Assembly: GCA_013298695.1 (NCBI GenBank)
Contig: JAAFIS010000001.1
Coordinates: 62,001 to 126,000, forward strand
DNA from: Betaproteobacteria bacterium
GTDB lineage: Bacteria > Pseudomonadota > Gammaproteobacteria > Burkholderiales > Casimicrobiaceae
Reading direction: 5' to 3'
Length of the DNA stretch: 64,000 bases
Below, in pieces: positions 43,745 to 53,208 of the stretch. The notes under the pieces were generated by a model. That model had not been told where the DNA came from and did not search any database. It saw nothing but the letters and a program-made list of their open reading frames with translations. Position 1 is the stretch's first letter, and each line of letters opens with the position of its first letter. The position numbers and the translations under genes are program-made.

Positions 43745-44254
43745 CTAAACGATCAAAGGACGATCCGACTGTTCGTTTTTTGCCATGTCGGACGCGAAGT
43801 GTTCGCGCAGCAAATCACCAATCGCGTTCACGCCTTCAGCAAGGCCGTTATCAAATCTGCCTTCGCGGAAATTTGATTCCATCAGCTGACAGATCGCTTC
43901 CCACTGCGCGCTACTCACTTTGCCGTTGAAGCCGCGATCGGCAAGGATTTCAACGTCGCGTTCGGCGAACAGAAGGTAGATCAACACGCCGTTGTTGTGT
44001 TCGGTGTCCCACACTCGCATGTGAGAAAACCATTCAAGTGCGCGGGCTCTCGCCGATTGCTGCGTCACTTGCCAGAGCGGCCAGTGGCATTCGATCACCA
44101 AGCGAATCTGTCCGCTTGACCCGCGCTCTGCCATGCCGATGGCTTTTTCAACGGCAGACATTGATTCATCGGGCAGCGCGCGATGCACAACGCGCTGCGT
44201 GGTCGTGAGGTGTTTCCACAGCCGAGAAAATTTTGAAGGGGCAGCCATACTCAC
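43745..44254 (-). CDS. TPM-domain protein
   Basis: 169 residues, mostly one TPM (DUF477) domain: VEKAIGMAERGSSGQIRLVIE, VWDTEHNNGVLIYLLFAERDVEILADRGFNGKVSSAQWEAICQ. Lacks the signal peptide and membrane tail of its neighbour. The GTG start overlaps the stop of the preceding TPM gene (GTGA), with GGGAG upstream; an ATG at 44248 is the alternative. TPM proteins are commonly encoded with LemA; function is unclear (membrane or photosystem maintenance, phosphatase-like in some). Confidence 0.85.
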   Translation of the reverse strand: MSMAAPSKFSRLWKHLTTTQRVVHRALPDESMSAVEKAIGMAERGSSGQIRLVIECHWPLWQVTQQSARARALEWFSHMRVWDTEHNNGVLIYLLFAERDVEILADRGFNGKVSSAQWEAICQLMESNFREGRFDNGLAEGVNAIGDLLREHFASDMAKNEQSDRPLIV

Positions 44255-45267
44255 CAGTCTCCCGACGCGCCGCCGCCGCCGAAGTCGCCGCCACCGCCGC
44301 TGAAGCCGCCGCTATCGCCACCGGACGACCAACCGCCACCGCCGCTTGATCCGCCGGATGAAATCCAAGGTCCGCTCGACCATCCACTGTTGCGATGAAT
44401 GCGTCGGCCGCCGAGCGGCGCGCCACCTCGGAACGATCCAAAGATGCCCTTCAAGATTGAAGCAACAACAAACGCAATGAAGCCTGCAATGCCTGCTGCA
44501 GGCATCGAACTCGTGAAGAAAAATGTACCGACGCCGGCAATGCCGCCAACTAGCAGCGCGGGCAGAATAAATGAGAGCACTGCCAGCACGCCAAGCAACA
44601 CCGGCGACATGCCAAGTAATGATTCAACCGTTGCATCGGCTTTAGTTGCGTTGTGGCTTTGCTCCCACTGACCTTTTTCGTTAACCGTATTGCTTTCTGC
44701 TTTTGCGTCCACCGAAACTGCAAGCTGAATTTTGTCGATGGCTGCGTCGATGCCTTGTGCGTATTGGTTGGCTTTGAAAAAAGGCGTCATCGTTTCTCGA
44801 ATGATGCGCTTCGCTGTGACGTCGGGCAGCGATCCTTCCCAGCCGCGTCCCACTTCGATACGAATTTTTCTCTCTTGCATTGCCAGCACGATGATCGCGC
44901 CTTTGTCGACGTCTTTCTTGCCGATCTTCCATGCTTCAGCCACGCGCAACGCGTATTGCTCAATCGTTTCCGGTTGCGCGGTTTTTACGATTAACACCGC
45001 GAGCTGACCGCCCGTTGCTTGCTCAAACGCAACAAGCTTTTGTTCAAGCTGCTGTTTTGCGTCGACGCCGAGTGTCGCCGCAGCATCGGTGACGCGCGCA
45101 GTGAGCGCGGGAATCGGCGCGTTGTCCTGTGCGTGCGCGGCTGGCGACAACGCGCTCCACAGCAGCGTCGCGACGAGCATCACCCCGAACGAAAGACTAC
45201 CGCGCCGACGCTGGAATTGTGGCTTAGAAAACATTGCGGCAATGCGCATTTGAAGTTGGCGGATCAT
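44251..45267 (-). CDS. TPM-domain membrane protein (YgcG-like) with glycine-rich tail
   Basis: 338 residues: N-terminal signal/anchor region (GVMLVATLLWSALSPAAHAQ), TPM domain about 50-200 (ALTARVTDAAATLG, KGAIIVLAMQERKIRIEVGRGWEG), two transmembrane helices about 225-275, and an extreme Gly/Ser tail ending FGGGGASGDW, the hallmark of YgcG-type proteins. Follows lemA by about 45 nt. Probably membrane-anchored with the TPM domain in the periplasm. Start ambiguous among three methionines. Confidence 0.88.
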   Translation of the reverse strand: MIRQLQMRIAAMFSKPQFQRRRGSLSFGVMLVATLLWSALSPAAHAQDNAPIPALTARVTDAAATLGVDAKQQLEQKLVAFEQATGGQLAVLIVKTAQPETIEQYALRVAEAWKIGKKDVDKGAIIVLAMQERKIRIEVGRGWEGSLPDVTAKRIIRETMTPFFKANQYAQGIDAAIDKIQLAVSVDAKAESNTVNEKGQWEQSHNATKADATVESLLGMSPVLLGVLAVLSFILPALLVGGIAGVGTFFFTSSMPAAGIAGFIAFVVASILKGIFGSFRGGAPLGGRRIHRNSGWSSGPWISSGGSSGGGGWSSGGDSGGFSGGGGDFGGGGASGDW

Positions 45268-45312
45268 CGCGCGCGAGCAAGCAAGGCCCGCGCAACGAAT
45301 CAGCTTTTTTAA

Positions 45313-45936
45313 CTAAGGCTTCGCAGGTGCCGCAGGTGCGGCGGGCTTGCTGAAATCAACCGTTGGCGCGCTCTTAATTGCGGCCTCGTTTTCCACGGTG
45401 AATTGCTCTTTCTTCTTGAAGCCGAACACCATTGCAACCAGATTGGAAGGGAAAGAAACGACCGTACTGTTGTAGCCCTGAATCGCTTTGATGTAGCGGT
45501 TGCGAGCAACGGTAATACGGTTTTCGGTGCCCTCAAGTTGCGCGGTCAAGTCGCGGAAGAGCGCGTCGCTCTTCAGTTGCGGGTAATTTTCAGCGACCGC
45601 GAGCAGACGTCCGAGCGCACCGCTCATCTCGCGTTGTGCTGCTGCAAATTTCTTCATTTGCTCAGGGTCAGTGATCATGTCTGCATTGATTTGCACTTGC
45701 GTCGCTTTCGCGCGTGCCTCGACCACTTTAGTGAGCGTGTCTTGTTCTTGTGCGGCATAGCCCTTCACGGTGTTCACCAAATTCGGCACCAGATCCGCGC
45801 GGCGCTGGTATTGGTTGGTAACTTCGGCCCACGCGGCTTTAATCGTTTCCTCGCCCTGCGCCATCTCGTTATAGCCGCAGCCCGAAAGCGACAACGCGGC
45901 AGCAAACGCGGTGACGAGTGTGATTAGTTTTTTCAT
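45313..45936 (-). CDS. lemA: LemA family lipoprotein
   Basis: 207 residues from ATG 45936. Lipobox LSLSGC gives an N-terminal lipoprotein anchor; GYNEMAQGEETIKAAWAEVTNQYQRRADLVPNLVNTVKGYAAQE is the conserved LemA core of coiled helices. The C-terminus is Ala/Pro-rich. First gene of the lemA-TPM-TPM cluster. Confidence 0.93.
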   Translation of the reverse strand: MKKLITLVTAFAAALSLSGCGYNEMAQGEETIKAAWAEVTNQYQRRADLVPNLVNTVKGYAAQEQDTLTKVVEARAKATQVQINADMITDPEQMKKFAAAQREMSGALGRLLAVAENYPQLKSDALFRDLTAQLEGTENRITVARNRYIKAIQGYNSTVVSFPSNLVAMVFGFKKKEQFTVENEAAIKSAPTVDFSKPAAPAAPAKP

Positions 45937-46038
45937 GAAAACTCCCCAAATGAACACCGCAAGCGCGGCATGGTGACGATGTTGTGAATATGCGCTCGCT
46001 ACTTCTGAAATTCAAGCAATGGCGCGATTGATCGGAAA

Positions 46039-46479
46039 TTACTTGGCGTGAACTGCCGATATCGCGGCACGAAGCGCGAGTAAATAGCTGTCGGCGCCGA
46101 ACCCGCAGATTTGCCCTTTTACGATCTCTGCGAACACAGACTGATGGCGGAAAGCCTCACGTGCATGGATATTGGACATATGAAGCTCGACAATCGGGCA
46201 CGTAAGAATCGCAAGTGCATCGCGGATTGCATAGCTGTAGTGCGTCCACGCGCCAGCGTTGATAAGCACCGCGTCGGCGCCGTCGCGAAACGCTTGGTGA
46301 ATTCGCTCCACCATTGCGCCCTCGTGGTTTGTTTGGAAACTCAGTATGTTCGCGCCGAGTTCGGTGCCAAGCGCTACAAGGTTTGCATCAATTTCCGCGA
46401 GCGTCACGGTGCCGTACTGCTTCGGGTCGCGCGCACCAAACAGATTGTGGTTCACGCCGTGGAGCATGACGATATTCAT
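46039..46479 (-). CDS. aroQ: 3-dehydroquinate dehydratase, type II
   Basis: Converts 3-dehydroquinate to 3-dehydroshikimate in the shikimate pathway. 146 residues with active-site Asn in HGVNHNLFG, R in ARDP, Y in KQYG, N and H in INAGAWTHYSYAIRD, E and H in VELHMSNIHAREAFRHQS. The lid and first loop diverge from the usual LNGPNLNLLG, but every catalytic residue is kept. Transcribed away from the division cluster. Confidence 0.88.
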   Translation of the reverse strand: MNIVMLHGVNHNLFGARDPKQYGTVTLAEIDANLVALGTELGANILSFQTNHEGAMVERIHQAFRDGADAVLINAGAWTHYSYAIRDALAILTCPIVELHMSNIHAREAFRHQSVFAEIVKGQICGFGADSYLLALRAAISAVHAK

Positions 46480-46596
46480 GGATATTAATTTCGGTTACGG
46501 GCTGTGAACGAAGTGTAGGTTAGGTTTCTTCTAGTGTTGGCAAACACGTGCACCGCTTGAATCTTCATTACCAAATACAGAACAAGCCATAGAAGG

Positions 46597-46676
46597 CCAA
46601 TTTTATTGGGGTAAATTCCATGTTTATTCTCTGATTGATAAAGCAATTTTTATGGACATTGCCACACCTAATTGGG
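46597..46676. repeat. Dispersed ATTGGG palindrome, copies 8 and 9
   Basis: CCAATTTTATTGGG (46597-46610) and a half copy CCTAATTGGGC (46667-46677) in the 436-nt AT-rich spacer before mraZ. That spacer otherwise holds no gene and should contain the promoter of the division cluster. Confidence 0.55.
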
Positions 46677-46879
46677 CATAAGACGGATATGTTGAAATGA
46701 ACCACACTGCAAAACCATGTCTGTTTCTCGCAAAACGTAGCTGACTTCTAGACCTGTGCATAACTCACTATTTTTTCAACCTTTTTTGATTGGAAGTCGC
46801 ATTAGCTAGTGTTTCTAACTCATTGAAACTACTGTGAAATATGTTGAAAACGTATTTTTCGTAGATTTGTGAGTAAAAG

Positions 46880-46904
46880 TGGGGATTTATTGGAAAAAGT
46901 GGGA
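46880..46904 (+). promoter_or_regulatory. MraZ-box operator upstream of mraZ
   Basis: Three direct pentamers with exact 10-bp period: TGGGG (46880), TTGGA (46890), TGGGA (46900). This matches the TGGGN-N5 repeat pattern bound by MraZ in E. coli, where it represses its own operon. The last box ends 11 nt before the mraZ start codon, so the boxes overlap the leader or the core promoter. Confidence 0.72.
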
Positions 46905-46915
46905 TAATTTTCTGC

Positions 46916-47350
46916 ATGTTTTCCGGAGCCTCCCACTTAAGCGTTGATGCGAAAGGGCGTTTAGCCATTCCTACGCGCTATCGCGACGCATTGGGCGCGG
47001 CTGCTGTCATGACTGCCGATCCAAGCGGCTGCCTGCTGCTGTTTCCGTCCGAGGCGTGGACACCCTTCGAGGCGCGCGTTTCGGCGTTACCAAACCTAAA
47101 TCCGCGGGTTAAAGCGCTGCAAAGGATGTGGCTCGGCTACCGCAGCGATTTGGAAATCGACGGCGCGGGACGCGTATTGATTTCGCCAGAGCTGCGTGAT
47201 TACGCGAAATTTGATCGAAAAGTGCAGATGATTGGCCAAGGCGATCGCTTCGAGCTGTGGAGTGAGCGCGGATGGCAAGAAATTATCGAGCTTGCGCAGC
47301 GCACGATGCGCGAAGATCCTCCTGCGGAGCTCGCAGGACTATCCGTATGA
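46916..47350 (+). CDS. mraZ: Transcriptional regulator MraZ
   Basis: 144 residues with two AbrB-like repeats, each ending in a DxxGR motif: DAKGRLAIPTRYRD (about 11-24) and DGAGRVLISPELRDYA (about 81-96). Binds the TGGGN boxes upstream and represses the division cluster. First gene of the 17-kb mraZ-lpxC unit; rsmH follows after 10 nt. Confidence 0.95.
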   Translation: MFSGASHLSVDAKGRLAIPTRYRDALGAAAVMTADPSGCLLLFPSEAWTPFEARVSALPNLNPRVKALQRMWLGYRSDLEIDGAGRVLISPELRDYAKFDRKVQMIGQGDRFELWSERGWQEIIELAQRTMREDPPAELAGLSV

Positions 47351-47360
47351 GTGAGCGGCA

Positions 47361-48314
47361 ATGCAGGCAACCTCTCACATCAGCGTCCTCCTCGATGAGG
47401 CGTGCGACGCACTTCTTCCCGAACGGTCAAACATCACATTGGTCGATGCAACATTTGGCCGTGGCGGCCACAGCCGTGCGTTGCTCGCGAGGATGCAAGC
47501 GGGGTCGAAGCTCATCGCACTTGATCGAGACGGGCGCGCTGAGATTGCCGCCAGAGACGTCGGTGATCCACGCTTTAGGTTCGTACGCAGCAATTTCGGA
47601 TCGCTCCAAGAGGCGCTCTTATCGGTTGGCGTCGACCGCGTTGACGGCATCTTGCTCGATATCGGCGTTTCCTCTCCGCAGCTCGATGAAGCTGAGCGCG
47701 GGTTTAGCTTCATGCGTGATGGTCCGCTCGACATGCGCATGGATCAATCGCAAGGCACTTCAGCCGCAGAGTGGCTCGCTGGTGCGAGCGCTCGCGAGAT
47801 TGCGGATGTAATTCATGACTACGGTGAAGAGCGGTTTGCTACGCGCATTGCAACAGCGATTGTTACAGCGCGCGCGGGGCAACCCATCGAGCGAACCGTA
47901 CAGCTTGCGCAAATTATCGAAAAAGCCGTCCCAGCGCGGAGCGGGAAACAGCATCCGGCCACGAAGAGCTTCCAAGCTATTCGGATTCACGTCAATCGCG
48001 AACTCGAGGAGCTCAGCATGGCGCTAACCGCTTCGCTGCCGGTGCTGAATTTCGGTGGGCGGCTCGCTGTGATCACGTTTCATTCGCTCGAAGACCGCAT
48101 GGTGAAGCTCTGGATGCGCGATCAAGCGGGCAAAACGCCGCTCGACCCGCGATTGTTGCGCCTGCCTGTTATGCCCGAAACCGCCACCGCATCGCTTCTT
48201 CTTGTAGGTAAAGACATTGAACCCACCGATGAAGAGGTCTGCGCAAATCCTCGTGCTCGCAGTGCACGGCTGCGGGTGGCGGAGCGAGTCATGCTCGCGG
48301 GAGCAGAGAAATGA
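47361..48314 (+). CDS. rsmH: 16S rRNA (cytosine-N4) methyltransferase
   Basis: 317 residues; methylates C1402 of 16S rRNA at N4 using SAM. HISVLLDEACDAL, the SAM motif VDATFGRGGHSRALL, DGILLDIGVSSPQLD and the C-terminal FHSLEDRMVK are all present. The end overlaps the ftsL start (ATGA). Confidence 0.95.
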   Translation: MQATSHISVLLDEACDALLPERSNITLVDATFGRGGHSRALLARMQAGSKLIALDRDGRAEIAARDVGDPRFRFVRSNFGSLQEALLSVGVDRVDGILLDIGVSSPQLDEAERGFSFMRDGPLDMRMDQSQGTSAAEWLAGASAREIADVIHDYGEERFATRIATAIVTARAGQPIERTVQLAQIIEKAVPARSGKQHPATKSFQAIRIHVNRELEELSMALTASLPVLNFGGRLAVITFHSLEDRMVKLWMRDQAGKTPLDPRLLRLPVMPETATASLLLVGKDIEPTDEEVCANPRARSARLRVAERVMLAGAEK

Positions 48315-48616
48315 CAAAGGTCAATTTATTGCTCGCGGCGCTGGTCTGGATCAGCGCTTTTGTTTTGGTGAGCACGCAGTATCGCGTGCGTCAACTCACG
48401 GTCGAAATTAATAAGCAACGAGACTTCGCCTATCAGCTGGACAACGATCGCACAAAGTCAACGCTCGCACAGTCCCGCCTCTCAACGCCATCTCGCGTTG
48501 AAACGACGGCTCGTGACGCCATCGGTATGGAGCTTCCGGATCCGCAAAAAACGCGCATTGTTGATTTGCGAGTGGAGCCCGTTTCGACGGCAGTTGCACA
48601 GGGCGGCAGGCCATGA
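48311..48616 (+). CDS. ftsL: Cell division protein FtsL
   Basis: 101 residues: single N-terminal membrane helix (VNLLLAALVWISAFVLVSTQY), then a short periplasmic coiled coil (VRQLTVEINKQRDFAYQLDNDRTKSTLAQ). Partners FtsB and FtsQ in the divisome and helps activate FtsWI. Overlaps both neighbours by 4 nt. Confidence 0.9.
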   Translation: MTKVNLLLAALVWISAFVLVSTQYRVRQLTVEINKQRDFAYQLDNDRTKSTLAQSRLSTPSRVETTARDAIGMELPDPQKTRIVDLRVEPVSTAVAQGGRP

Positions 48617-50385
48617 CGCGCGCGGGAAATAGTCCCATGATCGGGCAGCGACGCGCGAAGCCCACCTTTGCAGAGCGCTTTTCTGGTTGGCGTGTTCAGC
48701 TTGTCGTTTTCGGATTGCTCGCGGGCTTCGCCGTTCTGGTTGGACGTGGCGTTTACTTGCAGGTCGTGCAACATGATGATCTTACAAAGCGCGGTGATGC
48801 ACGAACGTTGCGTGATGTGACAGTTCCTGCGCATCGCGGGCGTATTCTTGATCGGGAGGGCGCAGTGCTTGCCTCAAGCGTTCCCGCCCGTGGCATTCTC
48901 GCGTTCCCCGATCAAGTTGAGGCGGACGAGAAACAAATCGCGTCGCTCGCGCAAATTCTGGGTCAGCGAACCGCCGACGTAAAAAAGAAACTAAATTCTG
49001 ATCGCGATGTTGTGTATCTCGCGCGCAGCGTTTCAACCGAAAAAGCAGATGCCGTAAAAGCGCTCAAGATTCCGGGTTTATCACTGCAAAACGAGTTTAA
49101 GCGCGAGTATCCGTCGCAAGAGGTGATGGGTCAGGTGCTCGGCATCACCAACGTTGACGACATCGGCCAAGAAGGCATTGAACTCTCGCAAAATGAATGG
49201 CTTTCCGGAAAGCATGGCGCGCGTCGTGTGATGATTGACCGACGCGGCGGCGTTGTCGAGGAGCAGGGCAGCATTCGCTCACCACAACAGGGACGCGATT
49301 TGCAGTTATCGCTCGACTCGCGTGTTCAGCACATTGCCTTTCGCGAGTTGAAGCGAGGCGTTGAAGCCAACCGCGCAAAAGGCGGCGCTGCGGTGGTACT
49401 CGACGCCAAAAGCGGTGAAATTCTGGCGCTCGTAAATTACCCCACTGCCGATCCATCGGATCGCAGCGCTGCTGCAAACGGTGGCCTGCGCAATCGCGCG
49501 GTTGCCGATTTGTTTGAACCCGGTTCAACGATGAAGCCGTTTACAGTGGCAACTGCAATTGACACAGGTGTACTCAAGGCGAGCGAACAAATTGCAATGA
49601 CTGGTGGCCAATACACGCTCACCGGTGCGACCATTCGCGACTCTCATTCGGTCGGATCAGGCGGCTACGCGAGCGTCTTGGAAATTGTTCAAAAGTCGAG
49701 CAACGTCGGCACGGCGCGTATTGCCGAACGGTTGCCCAATGAGCTCATGTCACGCTACTTGCAGCGCGCTGGGTTCGGGCGTGCGCCGCAAACCGGATTT
49801 CCGGGCGAAGCACACGGTCGTCTTCGCGCCGCACAAACGTGGCGGCCTATTGAGAAGGCCACCATGAGCTACGGCTATGGGCTGTCGGTAAATCTTGTTC
49901 AGCTTGCGCGTGCCTATACCGCGTTCGCCAATCGCGGTAGTTTGGTTGACGTGACGTTGTTTAAAAACGGCGGCGTCGGACGGCAGGCTCGGGTGTACTC
50001 CCCTGAAACGACACAAATCATGTTGCCAATGCTCGAGCGCGCGACCCATCGTGACGGCACGGCGCCGCAATCGCAAGTAGCGGGCTATCGTGTGGCGGGC
50101 AAAACCGGAACAGCAAAAAAACTGACCGGCGCGACCTATGTCGACGGTCGCTATGTCGCGTCGTTTGTCGGTCTTGCGCCGGTCAGTAATCCGCGCTATG
50201 TGATCGCCGTGATGATTGATGAGCCGAGCACCGGGCTGTTCTACGGCGGTCAAGTTGCGGCGCCAGTATTTTCGCAAGTGATGGCGCAAACGCTGCGCCT
50301 GTTTGAAGTGCCGTTTGATGCACCGACGCCGGGCGTTCCGGGTGCTGAAACTGCAGTCGCCGCCATTGTGCGGGAAGGCAATTGA
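48613..50385 (+). CDS. ftsI: Peptidoglycan transpeptidase FtsI (PBP3)
   Basis: 590 residues: N-terminal membrane helix (LVVFGLLAGFAVLVGRGVYLQV), non-catalytic domain with RGRILDREG, and transpeptidase domain with S305-T-M-K in EPGSTMKPF, the SSN motif in KSSNVGTARI, and K497TG in AGKTGTAKK. Cross-links septal peptidoglycan with FtsW. Overlaps ftsL and just touches murE. Confidence 0.95.
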   Translation: MTRAGNSPMIGQRRAKPTFAERFSGWRVQLVVFGLLAGFAVLVGRGVYLQVVQHDDLTKRGDARTLRDVTVPAHRGRILDREGAVLASSVPARGILAFPDQVEADEKQIASLAQILGQRTADVKKKLNSDRDVVYLARSVSTEKADAVKALKIPGLSLQNEFKREYPSQEVMGQVLGITNVDDIGQEGIELSQNEWLSGKHGARRVMIDRRGGVVEEQGSIRSPQQGRDLQLSLDSRVQHIAFRELKRGVEANRAKGGAAVVLDAKSGEILALVNYPTADPSDRSAAANGGLRNRAVADLFEPGSTMKPFTVATAIDTGVLKASEQIAMTGGQYTLTGATIRDSHSVGSGGYASVLEIVQKSSNVGTARIAERLPNELMSRYLQRAGFGRAPQTGFPGEAHGRLRAAQTWRPIEKATMSYGYGLSVNLVQLARAYTAFANRGSLVDVTLFKNGGVGRQARVYSPETTQIMLPMLERATHRDGTAPQSQVAGYRVAGKTGTAKKLTGATYVDGRYVASFVGLAPVSNPRYVIAVMIDEPSTGLFYGGQVAAPVFSQVMAQTLRLFEVPFDAPTPGVPGAETAVAAIVREGN

Positions 50386-51857
50386 TGCAAGCTGCGATCG
50401 CGCGCCTCGATCAATTGGGCATCGTGCGCCGACGCTTGGTCGTGGATTCCCGCAATGTGAGCCCTGGCGACGTGTTTGCTGCGTTTCCTGGAGCGTCGGT
50501 TGATGGCCGAGACTTTATTGCACGCGCGGTGCAAGCCGGTGCCGTCGCGGTGCTCGCCGAGGCGGGTCGTGGAAGCGAGATTTCCTGCAGCATCCCAGTG
50601 ATAGCGGTCGAGAACCTGTCGCGCGCGATAGGGTTGATTGCCGACGAGTTTTATGGCCAACCCTCGGCTTCGGTGCCGGTGTTCGCGGTCACTGGAACCA
50701 ACGGAAAGACCACGATTGCTACATGGCTCGCTCAGGCGCACAACACACTTGATCGACGCTGCGGCTTTATCGGTACGCTTGGATCAGGCTTTCTGGGGGC
50801 GTTGCATGAGTCAGGCAACACAACGCCTGACGCTGCGACGGTGCACGACGCAATCGCCTCGATGCGCACCCAAGGTGCCAAGGCAGTGGCGATGGAAGTT
50901 TCTTCGCACGCGCTCGATCAAGCCCGCGTGGCTGGGGTGCGTTTTGAGTGCGCAGTGTTTAGCAATCTAACGCAAGATCATCTCGACTATCACAAGACGA
51001 TGGCCGCCTATGGCGAAGCGAAGACCCGACTTTTTACTGACTATCCGGTGCGGCATCGAATCATCAATGTCGACGATGCGTTTGGTCTACAACTCGCGGC
51101 GCGCAGATTACCCAACACGGTCACCTACGGACTTAACTCAGGATTAGTGCGCGGCCGAATCGCTGCTGTGGACCGCGACGCAACGCAGCTGGTCGTGGCG
51201 TCGCCATGGGGCGAGGTCAGTGCGCGCGTTACAACCACGGGCACGTTCAACGCGTACAACGCCACCGCAGTTGTTGCTGCGTTGCTCGCGCTTGGTTGGG
51301 ATCGCGACGCGGTGTGCAGAGCGATTGAGTCGCTCAGGCCCGCCGACGGCCGCCTTCAGCGCGTCGACGTCAACGCGCGCGGAATGCCCAGCGTGTTCGT
51401 CGACTATGCACACACGCCTGACGCGCTTGAAAAAGCAATCGGCGCAGTCGGTGAAACCTGCCGAGGCAAGCTCTGGGTGGTGTTCGGTTGCGGCGGAAAT
51501 CGTGACCGCACGAAGCGCCCCATGATGGGTGCGATTGCAGCGAAAAATGCGCAGCAGGTAATTATCACGAGTGACAATCCTCGCAATGAGCGACCCAGCG
51601 CAATTATTCAAGACATTATCGACGGCATTGACTCGTCTGCAAATGCCAACGTGCAGATCGAAACGGATCGCAAACGCGCAATCTTCGATGCCGTGTTGCA
51701 CGCTGCGGCTGACGATAGCATTTTGGTCGCAGGTAAAGGCCACGAGAACTACCAGGAAATCGCGGGAGTCCGTGAGCACTTTTCAGATGTTGAGGAAGTG
51801 AAGCAGGCGCTGATGGCGCGAGCTTTGCAACGGGAGGCCACCAGTGTTACTCACTAG
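50385..51857 (+). CDS. murE: UDP-MurNAc-tripeptide synthetase, meso-DAP adding
   Basis: 490 residues. Mur-ligase P-loop FAVTGTNGKTTIATW, carbamylated-lysine region, and the DNPRNERP motif, whose DNPR signature indicates meso-diaminopimelate as substrate. The start ATG at 50385 overlaps the ftsI stop (TGATG). Adds the third stem residue to UDP-MurNAc-Ala-Glu in the cytoplasm. Confidence 0.95.
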   Translation: MQAAIARLDQLGIVRRRLVVDSRNVSPGDVFAAFPGASVDGRDFIARAVQAGAVAVLAEAGRGSEISCSIPVIAVENLSRAIGLIADEFYGQPSASVPVFAVTGTNGKTTIATWLAQAHNTLDRRCGFIGTLGSGFLGALHESGNTTPDAATVHDAIASMRTQGAKAVAMEVSSHALDQARVAGVRFECAVFSNLTQDHLDYHKTMAAYGEAKTRLFTDYPVRHRIINVDDAFGLQLAARRLPNTVTYGLNSGLVRGRIAAVDRDATQLVVASPWGEVSARVTTTGTFNAYNATAVVAALLALGWDRDAVCRAIESLRPADGRLQRVDVNARGMPSVFVDYAHTPDALEKAIGAVGETCRGKLWVVFGCGGNRDRTKRPMMGAIAAKNAQQVIITSDNPRNERPSAIIQDIIDGIDSSANANVQIETDRKRAIFDAVLHAAADDSILVAGKGHENYQEIAGVREHFSDVEEVKQALMARALQREATSVTH

Positions 51858-53208
51858 TGCGTTTCTCGCGTCGGCGTGCGATGCGGTTGTTAGCGGGCCG
51901 TTGCAAACATTCGACGGCGTTGTTACTGACAGCCGCAAGCCCTGCGCGGGTGCATTGTTCGTTGCGCTGCGCGGCGAGAATTTTGATGGACACGACTATG
52001 TTGCTGATGCGATTGCCGCAGGTGCAACGGGTGTGCTGGCGAGCCAACCCATAAAGACGCCGAAAAATGTAGCGTTGTTTATCGTCGAAGATACGTTGGT
52101 TGCTTTGCAGCGAATGGCGAAGGCGCACCGAGCACGATTTACGGGTTCCGTCGTTGCAATTACTGGAAGCAACGGAAAAACAAGCACCAAACAAATGACG
52201 GCATCAGTGTTGTGTGCACATTTTGGTGAGGACGCCGTTCTGTCGACCGTTGGCAGCTTAAATAATCACATCGGAGTGCCTCTCACGTTGCTTCGGCTCA
52301 CTGAAACACATCGTGTTGCAGTCGTCGAGATGGGTATGAACCATTTCGACGAGTTGTCGCTGCTCACCGCGCTTGCAACGCCAGACATCGCTGCAATTAC
52401 CAATGCGGGGCCAGCGCATCTTGAAGGCGTGGGCTCGTTGATGGGTGTGGCGAAAGCAAAGGGCGAAATCTTTGAGGGTCTTAAGCCGGATGGGGTTGCC
52501 GTTATCAACGCCGACGATGAGTTCGCGGCCTATTGGCGTGTTGTTGCGCGTAACTTTAAGCAAACCCTGTTTGGCTTTTCACTGAATGCGACGATGCGAG
52601 GCGAAATCACGCAGGCGGATTCGTTTGCCATTCACTACAGCGCAGATTCGCAGCCAATGACTGTTTCGATGGCACTTCCCGGGCGCCATAACCAGATGAA
52701 CGCGTTGGCTGTGGCGTCCATTGCGAAAGCGCTGAATGTGTCTACGGCTTCGCTCAAACTCGGCCTTGAGTCGGCAACCAACGTCGCGGGCCGATTGACG
52801 CAATACAAGCTAGGTCAACGGGTGACGCTCATCGATGATTCCTACAACGCGAATCCCGCATCCATGCGCGCCGCCGCAGCAATTCTTTGCGCCGCCACTC
52901 CACCTCGAATATTGGTGCTCGGCGACATGGCAGAGCTGGGCGACGGCGCGATTAATTTACATCGCGAACTCGCTTCGTTTTTCGCGTCACAACCGATCGA
53001 TCACATCTTCACTCACGGCGCTCAATTCGGCGCGGTCAATGCAGCGTTTGCAGGTAAGGCCAAACACTTCGATCAAATCAATGATTTGAATGACGCTGCG
53101 CTGCGAGCCTGCGCTGGCGGCGCCACGCTCCTTGCAAAAGGCGCGAACAGTATGCGAATGGGTCGCGTGATCGCGTACCTCAAAGAAAAACTAAAGGAAA
53201 CCGCATAG
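51844..53208 (+). CDS. murF: UDP-MurNAc-tripeptide:D-Ala-D-Ala ligase
   Basis: 454 residues with P-loop [18 protein letters not shown]-like [13 protein letters not shown] and [11 protein letters not shown]. Adds the D-Ala-D-Ala dipeptide. GTG start within the end of murE (14-nt overlap), with a good GGGAGG Shine-Dalgarno inside murE. Its substrate-making partner ddlB is not in this cluster. Confidence 0.95.
   Translation: MLLTSAFLASACDAVVSGPLQTFDGVVTDSRKPCAGALFVALRGENFDGHDYVADAIAAGATGVLASQPIKTPKNVALFIVEDTLVALQRMAKAHRARFTGSVVAITGSNGKTSTKQMTASVLCAHFGEDAVLSTVGSLNNHIGVPLTLLRLTETHRVAVVEMGMNHFDELSLLTALATPDIAAITNAGPAHLEGVGSLMGVAKAKGEIFEGLKPDGVAVINADDEFAAYWRVVARNFKQTLFGFSLNATMRGEITQADSFAIHYSADSQPMTVSMALPGRHNQMNALAVASIAKALNVSTASLKLGLESATNVAGRLTQYKLGQRVTLIDDSYNANPASMRAAAAILCAATPPRILVLGDMAELGDGAINLHRELASFFASQPIDHIFTHGAQFGAVNAAFAGKAKHFDQINDLNDAALRACAGGATLLAKGANSMRMGRVIAYLKEKLKETA

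Noticed and set aside
46768-46968. A 66-codon minus-strand frame before mraZ
   Set aside because: AT-rich, overlaps the mraZ start and operator, and shows no conserved features.
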